Assembly: GCA_031270325.1 (NCBI GenBank)
Contig: JAISXW010000035.1
Coordinates: 1 to 64,000, forward strand
Source: Streptococcaceae bacterium
GTDB lineage: Bacteria > Bacillota > Bacilli > Lactobacillales > Streptococcaceae
DNA length: 64,000 bases
Direction of reading: 5' to 3'
Each line of letters opens with the position of its first letter. Position 1 is the stretch's first letter. The translations under genes were made by a program, and so were the position numbers. The notes under the pieces were generated by a model that searched no databases, was not told the origin of the DNA, and worked only from the letters and a program-made list of their open reading frames with translations. Of the stretch, positions 40,874 through 51,664 are shown in pieces.

Positions 40874-42682
40874 TTAAAATGTTGGTTGAGTTGTATTTGT
40901 AAACTTCAACATTTGAGTTTGCATCTCTTCTTTTGGTAACGCCAAAAGTGATTTAGCATAATTAACTACTTCTTCAGCATTAATGCGTGTAATTTTACCT
41001 AATTTAATGTTGTCATAAACATGCTCTTGGGAAAGCTCATGATCAGCAATCAATTCCTCATATAATTTCTCACCCGGGCGTAGCCCAACCTCAACAATAT
41101 CAATTTTTTTCAATGTCCCTGAAAATTGAATCATACGTTCTGCAAGGTCGTAAATTTTGACTGGTTGGCCCATATCGAGTACAAACAATTCACCACTTCG
41201 CGCCAAAACAGATGACTGAATGACTAATCGAGCTGCCTCAGGAATTGACATAAAGTAGCGCGTCATTCGCTTATCTGTAATTGTTATTGGACCACCTGCA
41301 AGAATTTGTTGCTTAAACAACGGCACCACTGATCCTCGTGATCCTAAAACATTTCCGAAACGAGTAACAGTAAACTTGGTAGAACCACTGCCATTCAAAT
41401 TAGTAACAATTAACTCAGCCATACGCTTTGAAGCACCCATCACGCTAGTCGGATTCACAGCTTTATCTGTTGAAATCATCACAAATGATTTCACAAAATT
41501 CGCTTTAGCAGCCTGAGCAATATTCATACTACCAATCACATTATTCAAAATAGCTTGTCTTGGATCCATCTCCATTAACGGAACGTGTTTGTGCGCGGCA
41601 GCATGATAAACAATATCAGGTTGATATTTCCGCATGATATCAAACATTAAGGCACGATTTTGAACATCACCAATAATCGGTTGATAATCAATTCCATTCT
41701 TCTGTTGTTGCATTTCATGATCGATTTGATAGATGGAATTTTCACCATGTCCCAACATCAAAATTCGACGTGGTTGAAACAGTGAAATTTGTCGAACTAA
41801 CTCAGATCCAATTGAACCGCCTGCACCAGATATCAAAACAACTTGATCTTTGATTTCTCCCGAAATCATACTCGTATCTAAAACTGTTTCGTCTCGCTCT
41901 AGTAGATCTTCAATTTTAATTTTATCAACCCGAACTGTCTCATCAATTCCTTGTAAACTCCGCTCGATATTATAGATCCGAATTTCAACTTTTTTATCTG
42001 CTAACAGCCGTACAATTTCTCGCCTTTGTAAGCCAGTAAAATTATGAATGGCCAGCACAACAACGTCGATACTGTACTTATCCACCAAATCAGGTAATGA
42101 CTCGATTTTTCCCAATACTGGTAGTCGATTAATTTGAATACTGCTTTTGTTGTTGTCATCATCAACGAAACCGACAACTTGATAATCAGAGTCGTAATTA
42201 TTAAGCTGCGTGACTAACAATTCGCCCAATTGTCCTGCACCAATAACTAGCGTCTTAAGATATCGTTGCTGACTGATCGGTTCCTTAGCCAGATACTCAA
42301 CTATCAAGCGCAACATCTGACGTGATAAGCCTATGCCCGTGGAACTTAACAACCAAGCTAATAAAATTAAATTAATAGATAGCGATGACTTGTTGAAACT
42401 AAGCATCACAAGGAGTGTTAGTAAAGATGAAGCGCTCGTACTTAGAAGGACGTGAACAAAATCCATAAAGTCAAAGAAACGGTTTGCCTGTGAAAATATT
42501 TTCAACATGTTGCCTATGACAACATATCCTACTATTTGAACAATGACCATGACTAGAATTGGACTCAAAATATTGCGCGAGTTGGTGACGAAATAAGCAG
42601 CAATGATATTAGCTAATGCAACAATCACTATGTCAAGAAAAAACACAATAATTCGCTTATTTCTTCTGTTTAATTTATTCAT
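40874..42682 (-). CDS. Membrane-bound nucleoside-diphosphate sugar epimerase/dehydratase (CapD/PglF type)
   Basis: N-terminal TM segments, VLISGAGGSIGSELVRQI, HAAAHKHVPLMEMDP, ISTDKAVNPTSVMGASKR. Confidence 0.93.
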   Translation of the reverse strand: MNKLNRRNKRIIVFFLDIVIVALANIIAAYFVTNSRNILSPILVMVIVQIVGYVVIGNMLKIFSQANRFFDFMDFVHVLLSTSASSLLTLLVMLSFNKSSLSINLILLAWLLSSTGIGLSRQMLRLIVEYLAKEPISQQRYLKTLVIGAGQLGELLVTQLNNYDSDYQVVGFVDDDNNKSSIQINRLPVLGKIESLPDLVDKYSIDVVVLAIHNFTGLQRREIVRLLADKKVEIRIYNIERSLQGIDETVRVDKIKIEDLLERDETVLDTSMISGEIKDQVVLISGAGGSIGSELVRQISLFQPRRILMLGHGENSIYQIDHEMQQQKNGIDYQPIIGDVQNRALMFDIMRKYQPDIVYHAAAHKHVPLMEMDPRQAILNNVIGSMNIAQAAKANFVKSFVMISTDKAVNPTSVMGASKRMAELIVTNLNGSGSTKFTVTRFGNVLGSRGSVVPLFKQQILAGGPITITDKRMTRYFMSIPEAARLVIQSSVLARSGELFVLDMGQPVKIYDLAERMIQFSGTLKKIDIVEVGLRPGEKLYEELIADHELSQEHVYDNIKLGKITRINAEEVVNYAKSLLALPKEEMQTQMLKFTNTTQPTF

Positions 42683-42900
42683 TTTTATGACCTTAATTAA
42701 TGTTATTAATCATTAACCCTTAATATCGTTATTTATAGACTTCGAACTCTTTTGTAGCAACTAAAGCTCAACCACCTTTGTTATTACAACACAATAATCT
42801 TAAGTGAAAAAATTAAAAAAGCACAATTACGTCTGGCTTTTTCAATTATCAGCTCATTGTACCTTTTTAATAGCTTCTATATTTTTAACAATTGATACAA

Positions 42901-43992
42901 TTATTTGACGATATTCGGGAAAACCGTTGGGAAAATGCCATCAGTAGCACAATATCCCGGTTGATAAGCATTAGCTTGTAAGTCACTAGCATTGCCCGTC
43001 AAATTAATCGTTGTAATTGCAGAAGAATGAACACCTTCGTTAACTGCCATCCATCCAGTCGTTACTAATGCGTTTGTAAATCCGTTGTCCGACAAGTCAA
43101 TTGTTTTGAAAGTTGATACACTACTATTTTGTAATCCTAAGCGCCAAAATAACTGAGCTGTAATATCTGGATCAATGCTATTTGCTGCCTTAAATACGCC
43201 AGCCAAATTAACCCCACTCACACCTGCTGTGTTCAAAATTTGATCACGATATTCTCCTAAACGAGTCGTAATGTAATCTTGACAATCATTTTGATTTAAC
43301 CAGGTATTGCCTTCCATGCCCCCGTAATAATGTTTAACTGCCCAGACTAAGAAATCAGACATATCTGATCCTGTCATATCTACTACTGGTTCTTTTTCAG
43401 GAGCAGGCATCGGTATATTAACCGGTGGTGTCGTAGGATTAATGTACTTGATCCAACCATGTCTACCATTTGACGATGTAAAATCACGTTCCCTTGGCAA
43501 GCAAACAATTTCATCAGTCAATTTAACCTTGCCTTCGTTAACCATTTCTCGTAACGGCAAAGTCCAATGCTGGTAGCCAATTGCGCCCTTATCCAATTCG
43601 GCTTCTTTAATTTTTAAAAAATCTTCCACTGTGATTGCAAACCCGTTGGCAAATTCAGGATCTGAAGCGTTATAAATATAATTTGTAATAAATTCATACG
43701 TATATTGATACGCCGCTTGTGTTGGATTCTGCGCACCATAATCAATATCAGTATGTGTCCAACTAATCATGTCTGGATCTAGGGGGGTCACTTCAAAAAT
43801 TCGGCTATTTTGATTCTTTAGAATTTCCGATTTAGCAAGCGCCCTAGGTGACACTTTAGGATAATTGATTGACTTATAGTCCGTAACAGTCTCAGTAGTT
43901 GCAGAGGCAGTCTCGGCACTTGCCGAGGCCACTCCCATTACAAAAAGCAATGACGTTGAAGCCACTAAGGCTAAAGTTTTCTTTACATTCAT
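42901..43992 (-). CDS. Secreted protein of unknown function with C-terminal LRR-like segments
   Basis: MNVKKTLALVASTSLLFVMGVASASAET signal peptide; FKTIDLSDNGFTNALV...ITTINLTGNASDLQA; start placed at 43992. Confidence 0.7.
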   Translation of the reverse strand: MNVKKTLALVASTSLLFVMGVASASAETASATTETVTDYKSINYPKVSPRALAKSEILKNQNSRIFEVTPLDPDMISWTHTDIDYGAQNPTQAAYQYTYEFITNYIYNASDPEFANGFAITVEDFLKIKEAELDKGAIGYQHWTLPLREMVNEGKVKLTDEIVCLPRERDFTSSNGRHGWIKYINPTTPPVNIPMPAPEKEPVVDMTGSDMSDFLVWAVKHYYGGMEGNTWLNQNDCQDYITTRLGEYRDQILNTAGVSGVNLAGVFKAANSIDPDITAQLFWRLGLQNSSVSTFKTIDLSDNGFTNALVTTGWMAVNEGVHSSAITTINLTGNASDLQANAYQPGYCATDGIFPTVFPNIVK

Positions 43993-44379
43993 AGATGTAT
44001 CTCTCCTTTTCTGAAACTTAGTATAACAAACTAAGGAAGGATATCCAAACAATATACTAAGCGCTCCTTCTGTTTTCGCTTGCTGATAACGGCAACAAAC
44101 ACAACACAAGGACATTTGTTCACTCTTTCAATTATACATTAAAATAACACGATTAAAAGAACTTGGATTCCAGATAAACAATCTCAAAACAGAAAAATGA
44201 CAAAATACTCGAAAATAATCTGAAATTCCTGATTTCATTCACTATGTTTATAAAAACTACACAAAAATAGAAATGAGGTAGGCGTTTTAGTTATAAAAAG
44301 CCCATTTCCTTACCATTTCCCCCACCTGTGTCATTTCTAGCGACGTGTCGAGTATATCAGCAAGCCAACCTCGCTAAAT

Positions 44380-44526
44380 AAAAACGAGGACAGCGCCATT
44401 AAAAGTGAAACGAGTTCTACAAATAATAGAACGAGTTCTATAAAAAATAGAACGAGTTCTATAAAAAATAGAACGAGTTCTATAAATAATAGAACGAGTT
44501 CTACAAATAATAGAACAAGTGCCACA
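44380..44526 (+). repeat. 21-bp palindromic tandem array 3, 7 in-phase units
   Basis: aaaaacgaggacagcgccatt, aaaagtgaaacgagttctaca, then aataatagaacgagttctata-type units. Confidence 0.95.
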
Positions 44527-44528
44527 AA

Positions 44529-44567
44529 AAAACCAAAGGCACTAGGTTCGTCCCTTCGGTTTTGATT
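44529..44567 (+). terminator. Terminator-like hairpin ending array 3
   Basis: AAACCAAAGGcactaggttcgtcCCTTCGGTTTTGATTT. Confidence 0.45.
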
Positions 44568-44643
44568 TATTCGGTTGGTCAACGCTTATGCGGTTTGACC
44601 GCTAGAGCAGGGTTGTAGGGCAGCGCTGTTGAGTGCTTTGCTG

Positions 44644-44898
44644 TCACTCGATTTTATCTTCCAATTTAATCTCAAAGGTCAGCGTGCCGGTGTAAATGCC
44701 TGAGTATTGCGGTGTTTCGTTGGCACGTTTGAGGGTCAGGGTTTGGATCTTATTGCTGCCGTCTTGGACGATGAGTTGATTGGTGCTGCCGAAGATTTGG
44801 CTGGTGTCAATCGTTAAGGGTGGTGCGCCTGCTAGCGTGACTTTGAGGATTTTTTGGGTTGAGATTTTGAGTTGTTTCTCATTGTCCGCCATGTGCAC
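44644..44898 (-). CDS. Hypothetical 82-84 aa protein
   Basis: MADNEKQLKISTQKILKVTLAGAPPLTIDTSQIFGSTNQLIVQDGSNKIQTLTLKRANETPQYSGIYTGTLTFEIKLEDKIE; weak RBS, may be a surface-protein fragment. Confidence 0.4.
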   Translation of the reverse strand: MHMADNEKQLKISTQKILKVTLAGAPPLTIDTSQIFGSTNQLIVQDGSNKIQTLTLKRANETPQYSGIYTGTLTFEIKLEDKIE

Positions 44899-45201
44899 CC
44901 TAAGGAACGGTTATTTTTTTTCGTCTTTTTTCAGCACTGTGACGACCAAGCCGATCAAACATGCAGAAGCTCAACAGGACTTGAAACATCTCAGTTGCTT
45001 ACGGGATAGGCACCGTCTTAATTTCCCGCCTTATCGCAAGCTCAAACAACAAGTCACACTGCCTTTTAATCCGCTATTTCTTAAATTTTAGTATAATATT
45101 TTTTATTTAAACAGAGCTGTGATATAATCTAATCAAACGAACAATATCATTTATTGACATTACTGGAGCAAGACCTACACTTCTTCAATGGATAGGGGAA
45201 C

Positions 45202-46074
45202 ATGATGAAAAAATTACTCACATTACTTTTTCTATTGGCAAATTTCATCGCGATTAAAACTACTGCTGATGAAGTCGTTTTTTCTGTCGCCCCAGTTCTT
45301 GATGCTAACCAAACCTTAGCAGAGCAGACGATTTCCGCCAAATACCAACCACAAGAAAAGTTGAGTTTTGACTTAAAGAATCATAGCGACGCGCCAATAT
45401 CAATTGATATTAAAAACAATATTATTAGTGGTGTCTCGTTTTTGCAAGCCCCTTCTGCTATTTCAATCCCTGCTGGAGAAAGCCAGAACGTCACGATTCC
45501 CTTCAAACCCGAGGCTTTCAAACAAGAGTCTAATGCTGAAAATATTAACACTCTTGTTTTTAGCGCACAAGATAACAGTTATACTTATCAGGTCAATGCG
45601 AGTCCAACCACCCCACCAGACACTGAGAAAATCAGTATTGAAAAAACAGAAGCGGTATCGGTCAACCAAAAACATTATATTCGAGTTGTGCTTAAAAATA
45701 ATAGTAACGCTTGGATAAATAATATCACTGTCCTCAGTCATCTCTTAAACCAATCAAGCCAAGACAGCGAAACACATCATATTAACAGAATTGCACCAAA
45801 ATGTAAGGCTGAGTTTTTACTCTCAGGTCCACCCAAATTTAAAGTTGGCTTCTATTTAATGACAACCTCCATCAATACGGTGAATCAAACTTGGCAGCTC
45901 AAAAGTAATCTCACGCTCTCAAAAATACAAGTTACGCGACTAAACGGCAAGGGGTACACATTGGTTTTGGGTAAGAACACCCTATTGTTATATCCTCTAC
46001 TATGTCTATTTATCTTATTAGTCGTGACAAGCATCATCCAAATCCGCTTGATTTATAAAGATAATCACATTTAG
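45202..46074 (+). CDS. WxL-associated (DUF916/DUF3324-like) surface protein
   Basis: Signal peptide, FSVAPVLDANQ...KLSFDLKNHSDAPISIDIKNN Ig-like domains, C-terminal TM. Confidence 0.7.
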   Translation: MMKKLLTLLFLLANFIAIKTTADEVVFSVAPVLDANQTLAEQTISAKYQPQEKLSFDLKNHSDAPISIDIKNNIISGVSFLQAPSAISIPAGESQNVTIPFKPEAFKQESNAENINTLVFSAQDNSYTYQVNASPTTPPDTEKISIEKTEAVSVNQKHYIRVVLKNNSNAWINNITVLSHLLNQSSQDSETHHINRIAPKCKAEFLLSGPPKFKVGFYLMTTSINTVNQTWQLKSNLTLSKIQVTRLNGKGYTLVLGKNTLLLYPLLCLFILLVVTSIIQIRLIYKDNHI

Positions 46075-46078
46075 AACA

Positions 46079-46112
46079 AAAAACAACCATTGCGCCCAGT
46101 GGTTGTTTTTTT
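46079..46112 (+). terminator. Intrinsic terminator
   Basis: AAACAACCA-ttgcgcccag-TGGTTGTTTTTTTG. Confidence 0.85.
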
Positions 46113-46165
46113 GAGGGTATTTTGTTAGAATGTAGTGAAAATGTTTCACGATAATGGAGAGGTTC

Positions 46166-46360
46166 ATGTACAATCTAGGTGATTTTATCGAAATGAAAAA
46201 GCCACACGCTTGCATCATCAAAGCAACTGGCAAAAAAGCGAATCGCTGGGAAATTGTACGATTGGGGGCGGACATCAAGATTTGTTGCACCAACTGTCAT
46301 CATCTTGTCATGATGCCCCGCAATGACTTTAACAAAAAATTGAAGAGAATACTTGATTAA
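46166..46360 (+). CDS. DUF951 family protein
   Basis: MYNLGDFIEMKKPHACIIKATGKKANRWEIVRLGADIKICCTNCHHLVMMPRNDFNKKLK. Confidence 0.88.
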   Translation: MYNLGDFIEMKKPHACIIKATGKKANRWEIVRLGADIKICCTNCHHLVMMPRNDFNKKLKRILD

Positions 46361-46412
46361 GAAAGGAGCATGAGCGATTTAGTTGTCACGATCAAACGCT
46401 CATGATTTATTT

Positions 46413-47528
46413 ATGGCATTAACAGCAGGAATCGTCGGCTTACCAAATGTTGGGAAATCAACACTTTTTAACGCTATCACACAAGCAGGCGCAGAGGCTG
46501 CAAATTATCCCTTTGCAACGATTGACCCTAATATTGGAACGGTCGAAGTCCCTGACCAACGACTGACAAAAATTACAGAGCTCATTCAACCTAAAAAGAC
46601 CGTTCCAACAACATTTGAATTTACAGATATTGCCGGAATCGTCAAAGGCGCTTCTAAAGGAGAGGGGCTAGGCAACAAGTTTCTCGCCAATATCCGTGAA
46701 GTAGATGCGATCATTCATGTCGTTCGTGCTTTTGATGACGAAAACGTCATGCGTGAACAAGGCCGCGAAAGCGATTTTGTTGACCCGCTCGCAGACATTG
46801 AAACGATTAACCTAGAGTTAATTTTAGCTGATTTAGAATCTGTCAACAAAAGATACGCACGTGTTGAAAAAATTGCGCGCACACAAAAAGATAAAGATGC
46901 AATTTTAGAATTTAAAGTTTTAGAGAAAATCAAGCCCGTTCTTGAAGCGGGTAAATCTGCTCGAACGGTTGAATTTGAGGAAGATGAAGCAAAAGTTGTC
47001 AAATCACTTTTTCTATTAACCACGAAACCTGTTTTATATGTCGCCAATGTCTCAGAAGATGAAGTCGGAGAGCCTGATCACATTGAATATGTTCAACAAA
47101 TTCGTGACTTCGCAGCAACAGAAAACGCCGATACGGTTGTCATCTCTGCTCGTGTCGAAGAAGAAATTGCAGAACTTGAAGATGACGAAAAGGCAGAATT
47201 TCTTGAGGCAATTGGCTTAACTGAGTCAGGCATTGACAAGTTGACACAAGTTTCCTATCATTTACTTGGTCTTGGCACTTACTTTACAGCCGGTGAAAAA
47301 GAGGTTCGCGCTTGGACTTTCAAACGGGGCATCAAAGCACCCGCTGCTGCGGGTATCATCCACTCTGATTTTGAAAAAGGATTTATCCGAGCCGTGACGA
47401 TGTCCTATGATGATTTGGTTCAATACGGCTCTGAAAAGGCAGTTAAAGAAGCTGGTCGCTTACGTGAAGAGGGAAAAGAATATATCGTACAAGACGGAGA
47501 TATTATTGAATTTCGATTCAATGTCTAG
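46413..47528 (+). CDS. ychF: Redox-regulated ATPase/GTPase YchF
   Basis: [40 protein letters not shown]. Confidence 0.96.
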   Translation: MALTAGIVGLPNVGKSTLFNAITQAGAEAANYPFATIDPNIGTVEVPDQRLTKITELIQPKKTVPTTFEFTDIAGIVKGASKGEGLGNKFLANIREVDAIIHVVRAFDDENVMREQGRESDFVDPLADIETINLELILADLESVNKRYARVEKIARTQKDKDAILEFKVLEKIKPVLEAGKSARTVEFEEDEAKVVKSLFLLTTKPVLYVANVSEDEVGEPDHIEYVQQIRDFAATENADTVVISARVEEEIAELEDDEKAEFLEAIGLTESGIDKLTQVSYHLLGLGTYFTAGEKEVRAWTFKRGIKAPAAAGIIHSDFEKGFIRAVTMSYDDLVQYGSEKAVKEAGRLREEGKEYIVQDGDIIEFRFNV

Positions 47529-47534
47529 AACTTC

Positions 47535-47567
47535 AAAAAGCTGAAATCTCTATTTCAGCCTTTTTTG
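47535..47567 (+). terminator. Intrinsic terminator after ychF
   Basis: AAAAGCTGAAA-tctcta-TTTCAGCCTTTTTT. Confidence 0.8.
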
Positions 47568-47609
47568 ACGTTGACATCGCCGTCAACTTTGTGTAAAAGG
47601 AGTGTCAAG

Positions 47610-48179
47610 ATGACAAAAATGATCGTGGGGCTTGGTAACCCCGGAGACAACTATCAACATACGAAACATAATATCGGCTTTGATGTCTTGGAGCTATTGG
47701 CTCAAAGGTTATCGCTCACTTTCAAACGTGACAAAACCTTTACTGCAGACATTGCGACCACTTTCATCAATGGCGAGAGAATTATCCTAGTCAAACCAGT
47801 GACATTTATGAATGAATCTGGTAAATCTATCCAACCATTGCTTGCTTATAATGGGTTAAACACCAGTGATTTGACTGTTATCTATGATGATCTTGATTTA
47901 TCACTTGGAAAACTCAGACTACGTCAAAAGGGGTCGGCAGGTGGACATAACGGCATCAAATCTTTATTGTCCCACCTTGACAGTCCAGAATTTAATCGCA
48001 TAAAAGTTGGTATTGGACGCCCTAAACATAACATGTCAGTTGTCAACCATGTCCTGAGTCGTTTTGATCAGGAAGACAAAGAAACAGCTCATATTGGTAT
48101 CTTACGTGCAGCAGATGCTGTGGCGTATTTTATCGAAACCAATGATTTTAAACAAACCGGAAACCAATTTAACGGATGA
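47610..48179 (+). CDS. pth: Peptidyl-tRNA hydrolase
   Basis: [28 protein letters not shown]. Confidence 0.95.
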   Translation: MTKMIVGLGNPGDNYQHTKHNIGFDVLELLAQRLSLTFKRDKTFTADIATTFINGERIILVKPVTFMNESGKSIQPLLAYNGLNTSDLTVIYDDLDLSLGKLRLRQKGSAGGHNGIKSLLSHLDSPEFNRIKVGIGRPKHNMSVVNHVLSRFDQEDKETAHIGILRAADAVAYFIETNDFKQTGNQFNG

Positions 48180-51100
48180 AACTTACAGACTTACTTGCTC
48201 AAAACACGGCGCTCAATCAATGGCACCGTCAACTTCATCAACCTAAACGAACGCTATTCACTGGTGTTCAGGGGACGATCAAAGCTTTTTTAATGGCTTC
48301 AGCCTATGAAAACCACCCTGATAAATATATCATTATTACCGATAACCAATACCATGCCAGTGAGCTTTACAACGACTTATCTGAACTGATAGGTTCTGAC
48401 AAAATTCATCACTACTTTTCAGATGATAATATTTTTGCTGAATATGCTGTTGCCAGTAAAGAGCGAATAGCTTATCGCTTAGATGCCCTTTCATTTTTAC
48501 AAGACAAAACTGCCGATGGTTTTCTCATCATCCCGATTTTTGCTTTACGCAGTTTATTGCCCGACCCAACTACCTTTAAAAGCTACACCATTAACTTTTC
48601 AATCACGCAAACTTACGACCTTGACATGATTGTCAATACATTGTCAACTATTGGTTTTAAAAAAACTCAGCGTGTCATGAGTCCAGGTGAGTTTTCAAAA
48701 AGGGGAGATATTTTAGACATCTATCCCCTAGATTTTGAACATCCCGTTAGGCTTGAGTTTTTCGGTGATGAGGTTGACGGTATCCGATTTTTCGATATTG
48801 AAAGTCAACGCTCTCTATCTGAGATTGACCACCTTACCATCACACCTTCATCTGATTTTATTTTAAATGATGCTGACTTTGATCGAGGCGTCAACTTTTT
48901 ATCCAACTTATCTGATTTAACGCCCCAACAACATTCTTATTTCGAGGCACTACTCACCTCAACTAATCATCATATTTATCACCCAGATTTAAGAAAGTTT
49001 AGTGAGTTTTTCTACGCTCAACACTGGACTTTGCTAGACTATCTACCGGTAGACACGCCAATTTTTATAGATGATTTTCAAAAAATTCATGAAATGAATC
49101 ATAAAATCAGCCAAGAAACTGCTGACTTTATCTTGTCAGAAAAACTACTCAATCGCTCAATTGATGGTATACAGTATTTGGCAGATATCTTGCCTAAACT
49201 TCGCAACTATAAACCAGCAACCTTCTTCTCAAATTTTCAAAAAGGCTTGGGTCATCTCAAGTTTGATCAACTGCACAATTTTAATCAACATACCATGCAA
49301 TCTTTTTTTGGTCAGATTCCCCTACTTCAAGTAGAATTAACTCACTTTTCAAAAAAAGACTATACCGTTGTTTTGACCGTCAACAAAGCAAAGCAATCAA
49401 AATTGACAGATGCTTTACATGATCTTGATATCAACTTTACACTAGCAACCCCATCAACGATTCAAGCAAAAGCTGTCAACATCATCCCAATCAACTTGAG
49501 TCACGGTTTCAATCTATTAGATGAAAAAATCGCCTTCATCACAGAAAATGAAATTTTTGGTCAAACTAAAAAGCGAAAAACTAAAAGATTGACGATTACA
49601 AACGCTGAGCGTTTAAAGGACTATAATGAATTAGAAGTTGGCGACTATGTGGTCCACCAAACACATGGCATTGGTAAATATCTTGGTCTTGAAACAATTG
49701 AAATATCTGGCCTACACCGTGATTATCTGACGATTCAATATCAAAATAATGATACAGTTTCCATCCCTATTGATCAGGTAGACCTGCTAACTAAATATAG
49801 TGCTAGTGATGGCAAAATACCTAAAATCAACAAATTAAATGACGGTAGGTGGCGGCGGACAATCAATACTGTCCAAAAACAAATTGAAGATATTTCTGAA
49901 GACTTGATTACCCTTTATGCAGCTAGAGAGAGCCAAAAAGGCTATGCTTTTTCAGTTGACGATCACAATCAACAAGAATTTGACGAGGCTTTTACCTACA
50001 CAGAAACTGATGATCAACTTCGTTCTATTGAAGAAATAAAAAAAGATATGACCCGCGATCGACCAATGGACCGTCTGTTAGTAGGAGATGTTGGTTTTGG
50101 TAAAACAGAAGTTGCCATGCGCGCAGCCTTCAAAGCGATTAATGATCACAAACAAGTGACGGTTTTAGTCCCTACTACCGTGCTTGCTGAGCAACATTAT
50201 AATACTTTTCGTGAACGTTTTAACGATTTCGGCGTCAACATTGCAGTCATCTCTCGTTTTCAAACCAAAAAAGAGCAGACGGAAATTTTAGATCAACTCA
50301 AAAAAGATCGAATTGATTTAATTATTGGAACGCATCGCCTACTCTCTCAAGATGTTACTTTTTTCGATTTGGGATTGATGATTATTGACGAAGAACAACG
50401 TTTTGGTGTCAAACATAAGGAACGTTTAAAAGCACTTAAAACGCAAGTTGATGTCCTAACACTGACTGCGACGCCTATTCCTAGAACCTTGCATATGTCT
50501 ATGATGGGGATTCGAGACCTGTCTGTCATTGAAACGCCGCCAACCAATCGCTACCCTGTTCAAACTTATGTCATGGAAACAAATTTTGGTGTCCTACGAG
50601 ATGCTGTTTTGCGTGAACTATCACGAGGCGGACAAATTTTTTATGTTTACAATCGCGTTGACACAATCGAACAAAAAGCATCACAACTCGCTGAACTGAT
50701 TCCTGAAGCTCGTGTAGGTTACATTCATGGTCGAATGAGTGAAATTCAACTGGAAAATACCCTGCTCGATTTTATCAATGGCGACTATGACCTTTTGGTT
50801 GCTACAACCATTATTGAAACTGGTGTCGATATTCCAAATGCCAACACGTTATTTATCGAAAACGCCGATCGTATGGGGCTTTCTCAACTCTACCAACTCC
50901 GTGGTCGTGTTGGCCGATCAAATCGTATTGCCTATGCCTATTTTACCTACCAAGCTGATAAAGTCCTATCCGACGTCTCCGAAAAGCGTTTAGAGGCGAT
51001 AAAGGGGTTTACAGAATTAGGGTCAGGTTTTAAAATCGCCATGCGAGATTTATCCATACGTGGTGCTGGTAATCTTTTGGGTGCGCAACAGTCTGGTTTT

Positions 51101-51664
51101 ATTGACTCAATTGGTTTTGACTTGTATTCACAATTACTAGAGGAAGCTGTCCAACAACGGCTAGGGAAGACCAAGAACAAGAGACAATCAAATACTGAAA
51201 TTAATCTCGGCATTGACGCTTTCTTACCGACAGACTATATCTCTGATCAACGACAAAAAATAGAAATTTACAAACGTATTAGGGAAATCGAAAGCCGAGT
51301 TTACTATCAAGATTTACAAGATGAACTCATTGATCGCTTTGGTGACTATCCTGATAGTGTCGCCTATCTACTTGAAATTGGGCTATTAAAACACTTTGCT
51401 GATCAGGCTTTGGTTGACAAGATTGACTTAAAACATTTTGAGATTGTTTACACGATGAGTAAAGCTGCTGGTCACAGGTTGATGCCCCAAGATTATTTTG
51501 ACGCCCTTTCAAAAACCTCTCTTAAAGCTAGGATTGGCGAGGAAAGTGATCGCATGGTATTGCGTTTCAATATTAAGAATCTATCAGAAGCAGCCTATCT
51601 TTCAGAGATGATAACTTTCACTGAACGTCTGGCTTGGATTAGGGATGAAAAAACAGATGAATAA
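48176..51664 (+). CDS. mfd: Transcription-repair coupling factor
   Basis: Mfd domain order; [18 protein letters not shown]; overlaps pth by 4 nt. Confidence 0.96.
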   Translation: MKLTDLLAQNTALNQWHRQLHQPKRTLFTGVQGTIKAFLMASAYENHPDKYIIITDNQYHASELYNDLSELIGSDKIHHYFSDDNIFAEYAVASKERIAYRLDALSFLQDKTADGFLIIPIFALRSLLPDPTTFKSYTINFSITQTYDLDMIVNTLSTIGFKKTQRVMSPGEFSKRGDILDIYPLDFEHPVRLEFFGDEVDGIRFFDIESQRSLSEIDHLTITPSSDFILNDADFDRGVNFLSNLSDLTPQQHSYFEALLTSTNHHIYHPDLRKFSEFFYAQHWTLLDYLPVDTPIFIDDFQKIHEMNHKISQETADFILSEKLLNRSIDGIQYLADILPKLRNYKPATFFSNFQKGLGHLKFDQLHNFNQHTMQSFFGQIPLLQVELTHFSKKDYTVVLTVNKAKQSKLTDALHDLDINFTLATPSTIQAKAVNIIPINLSHGFNLLDEKIAFITENEIFGQTKKRKTKRLTITNAERLKDYNELEVGDYVVHQTHGIGKYLGLETIEISGLHRDYLTIQYQNNDTVSIPIDQVDLLTKYSASDGKIPKINKLNDGRWRRTINTVQKQIEDISEDLITLYAARESQKGYAFSVDDHNQQEFDEAFTYTETDDQLRSIEEIKKDMTRDRPMDRLLVGDVGFGKTEVAMRAAFKAINDHKQVTVLVPTTVLAEQHYNTFRERFNDFGVNIAVISRFQTKKEQTEILDQLKKDRIDLIIGTHRLLSQDVTFFDLGLMIIDEEQRFGVKHKERLKALKTQVDVLTLTATPIPRTLHMSMMGIRDLSVIETPPTNRYPVQTYVMETNFGVLRDAVLRELSRGGQIFYVYNRVDTIEQKASQLAELIPEARVGYIHGRMSEIQLENTLLDFINGDYDLLVATTIIETGVDIPNANTLFIENADRMGLSQLYQLRGRVGRSNRIAYAYFTYQADKVLSDVSEKRLEAIKGFTELGSGFKIAMRDLSIRGAGNLLGAQQSGFIDSIGFDLYSQLLEEAVQQRLGKTKNKRQSNTEINLGIDAFLPTDYISDQRQKIEIYKRIREIESRVYYQDLQDELIDRFGDYPDSVAYLLEIGLLKHFADQALVDKIDLKHFEIVYTMSKAAGHRLMPQDYFDALSKTSLKARIGEESDRMVLRFNIKNLSEAAYLSEMITFTERLAWIRDEKTDE

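Noticed and set aside
44780-45091. Plus-strand ORF 103 aa
   Set aside because: Overlaps the minus-strand 84-aa ORF and surface-protein remnant; no convincing RBS or recognisable domain.
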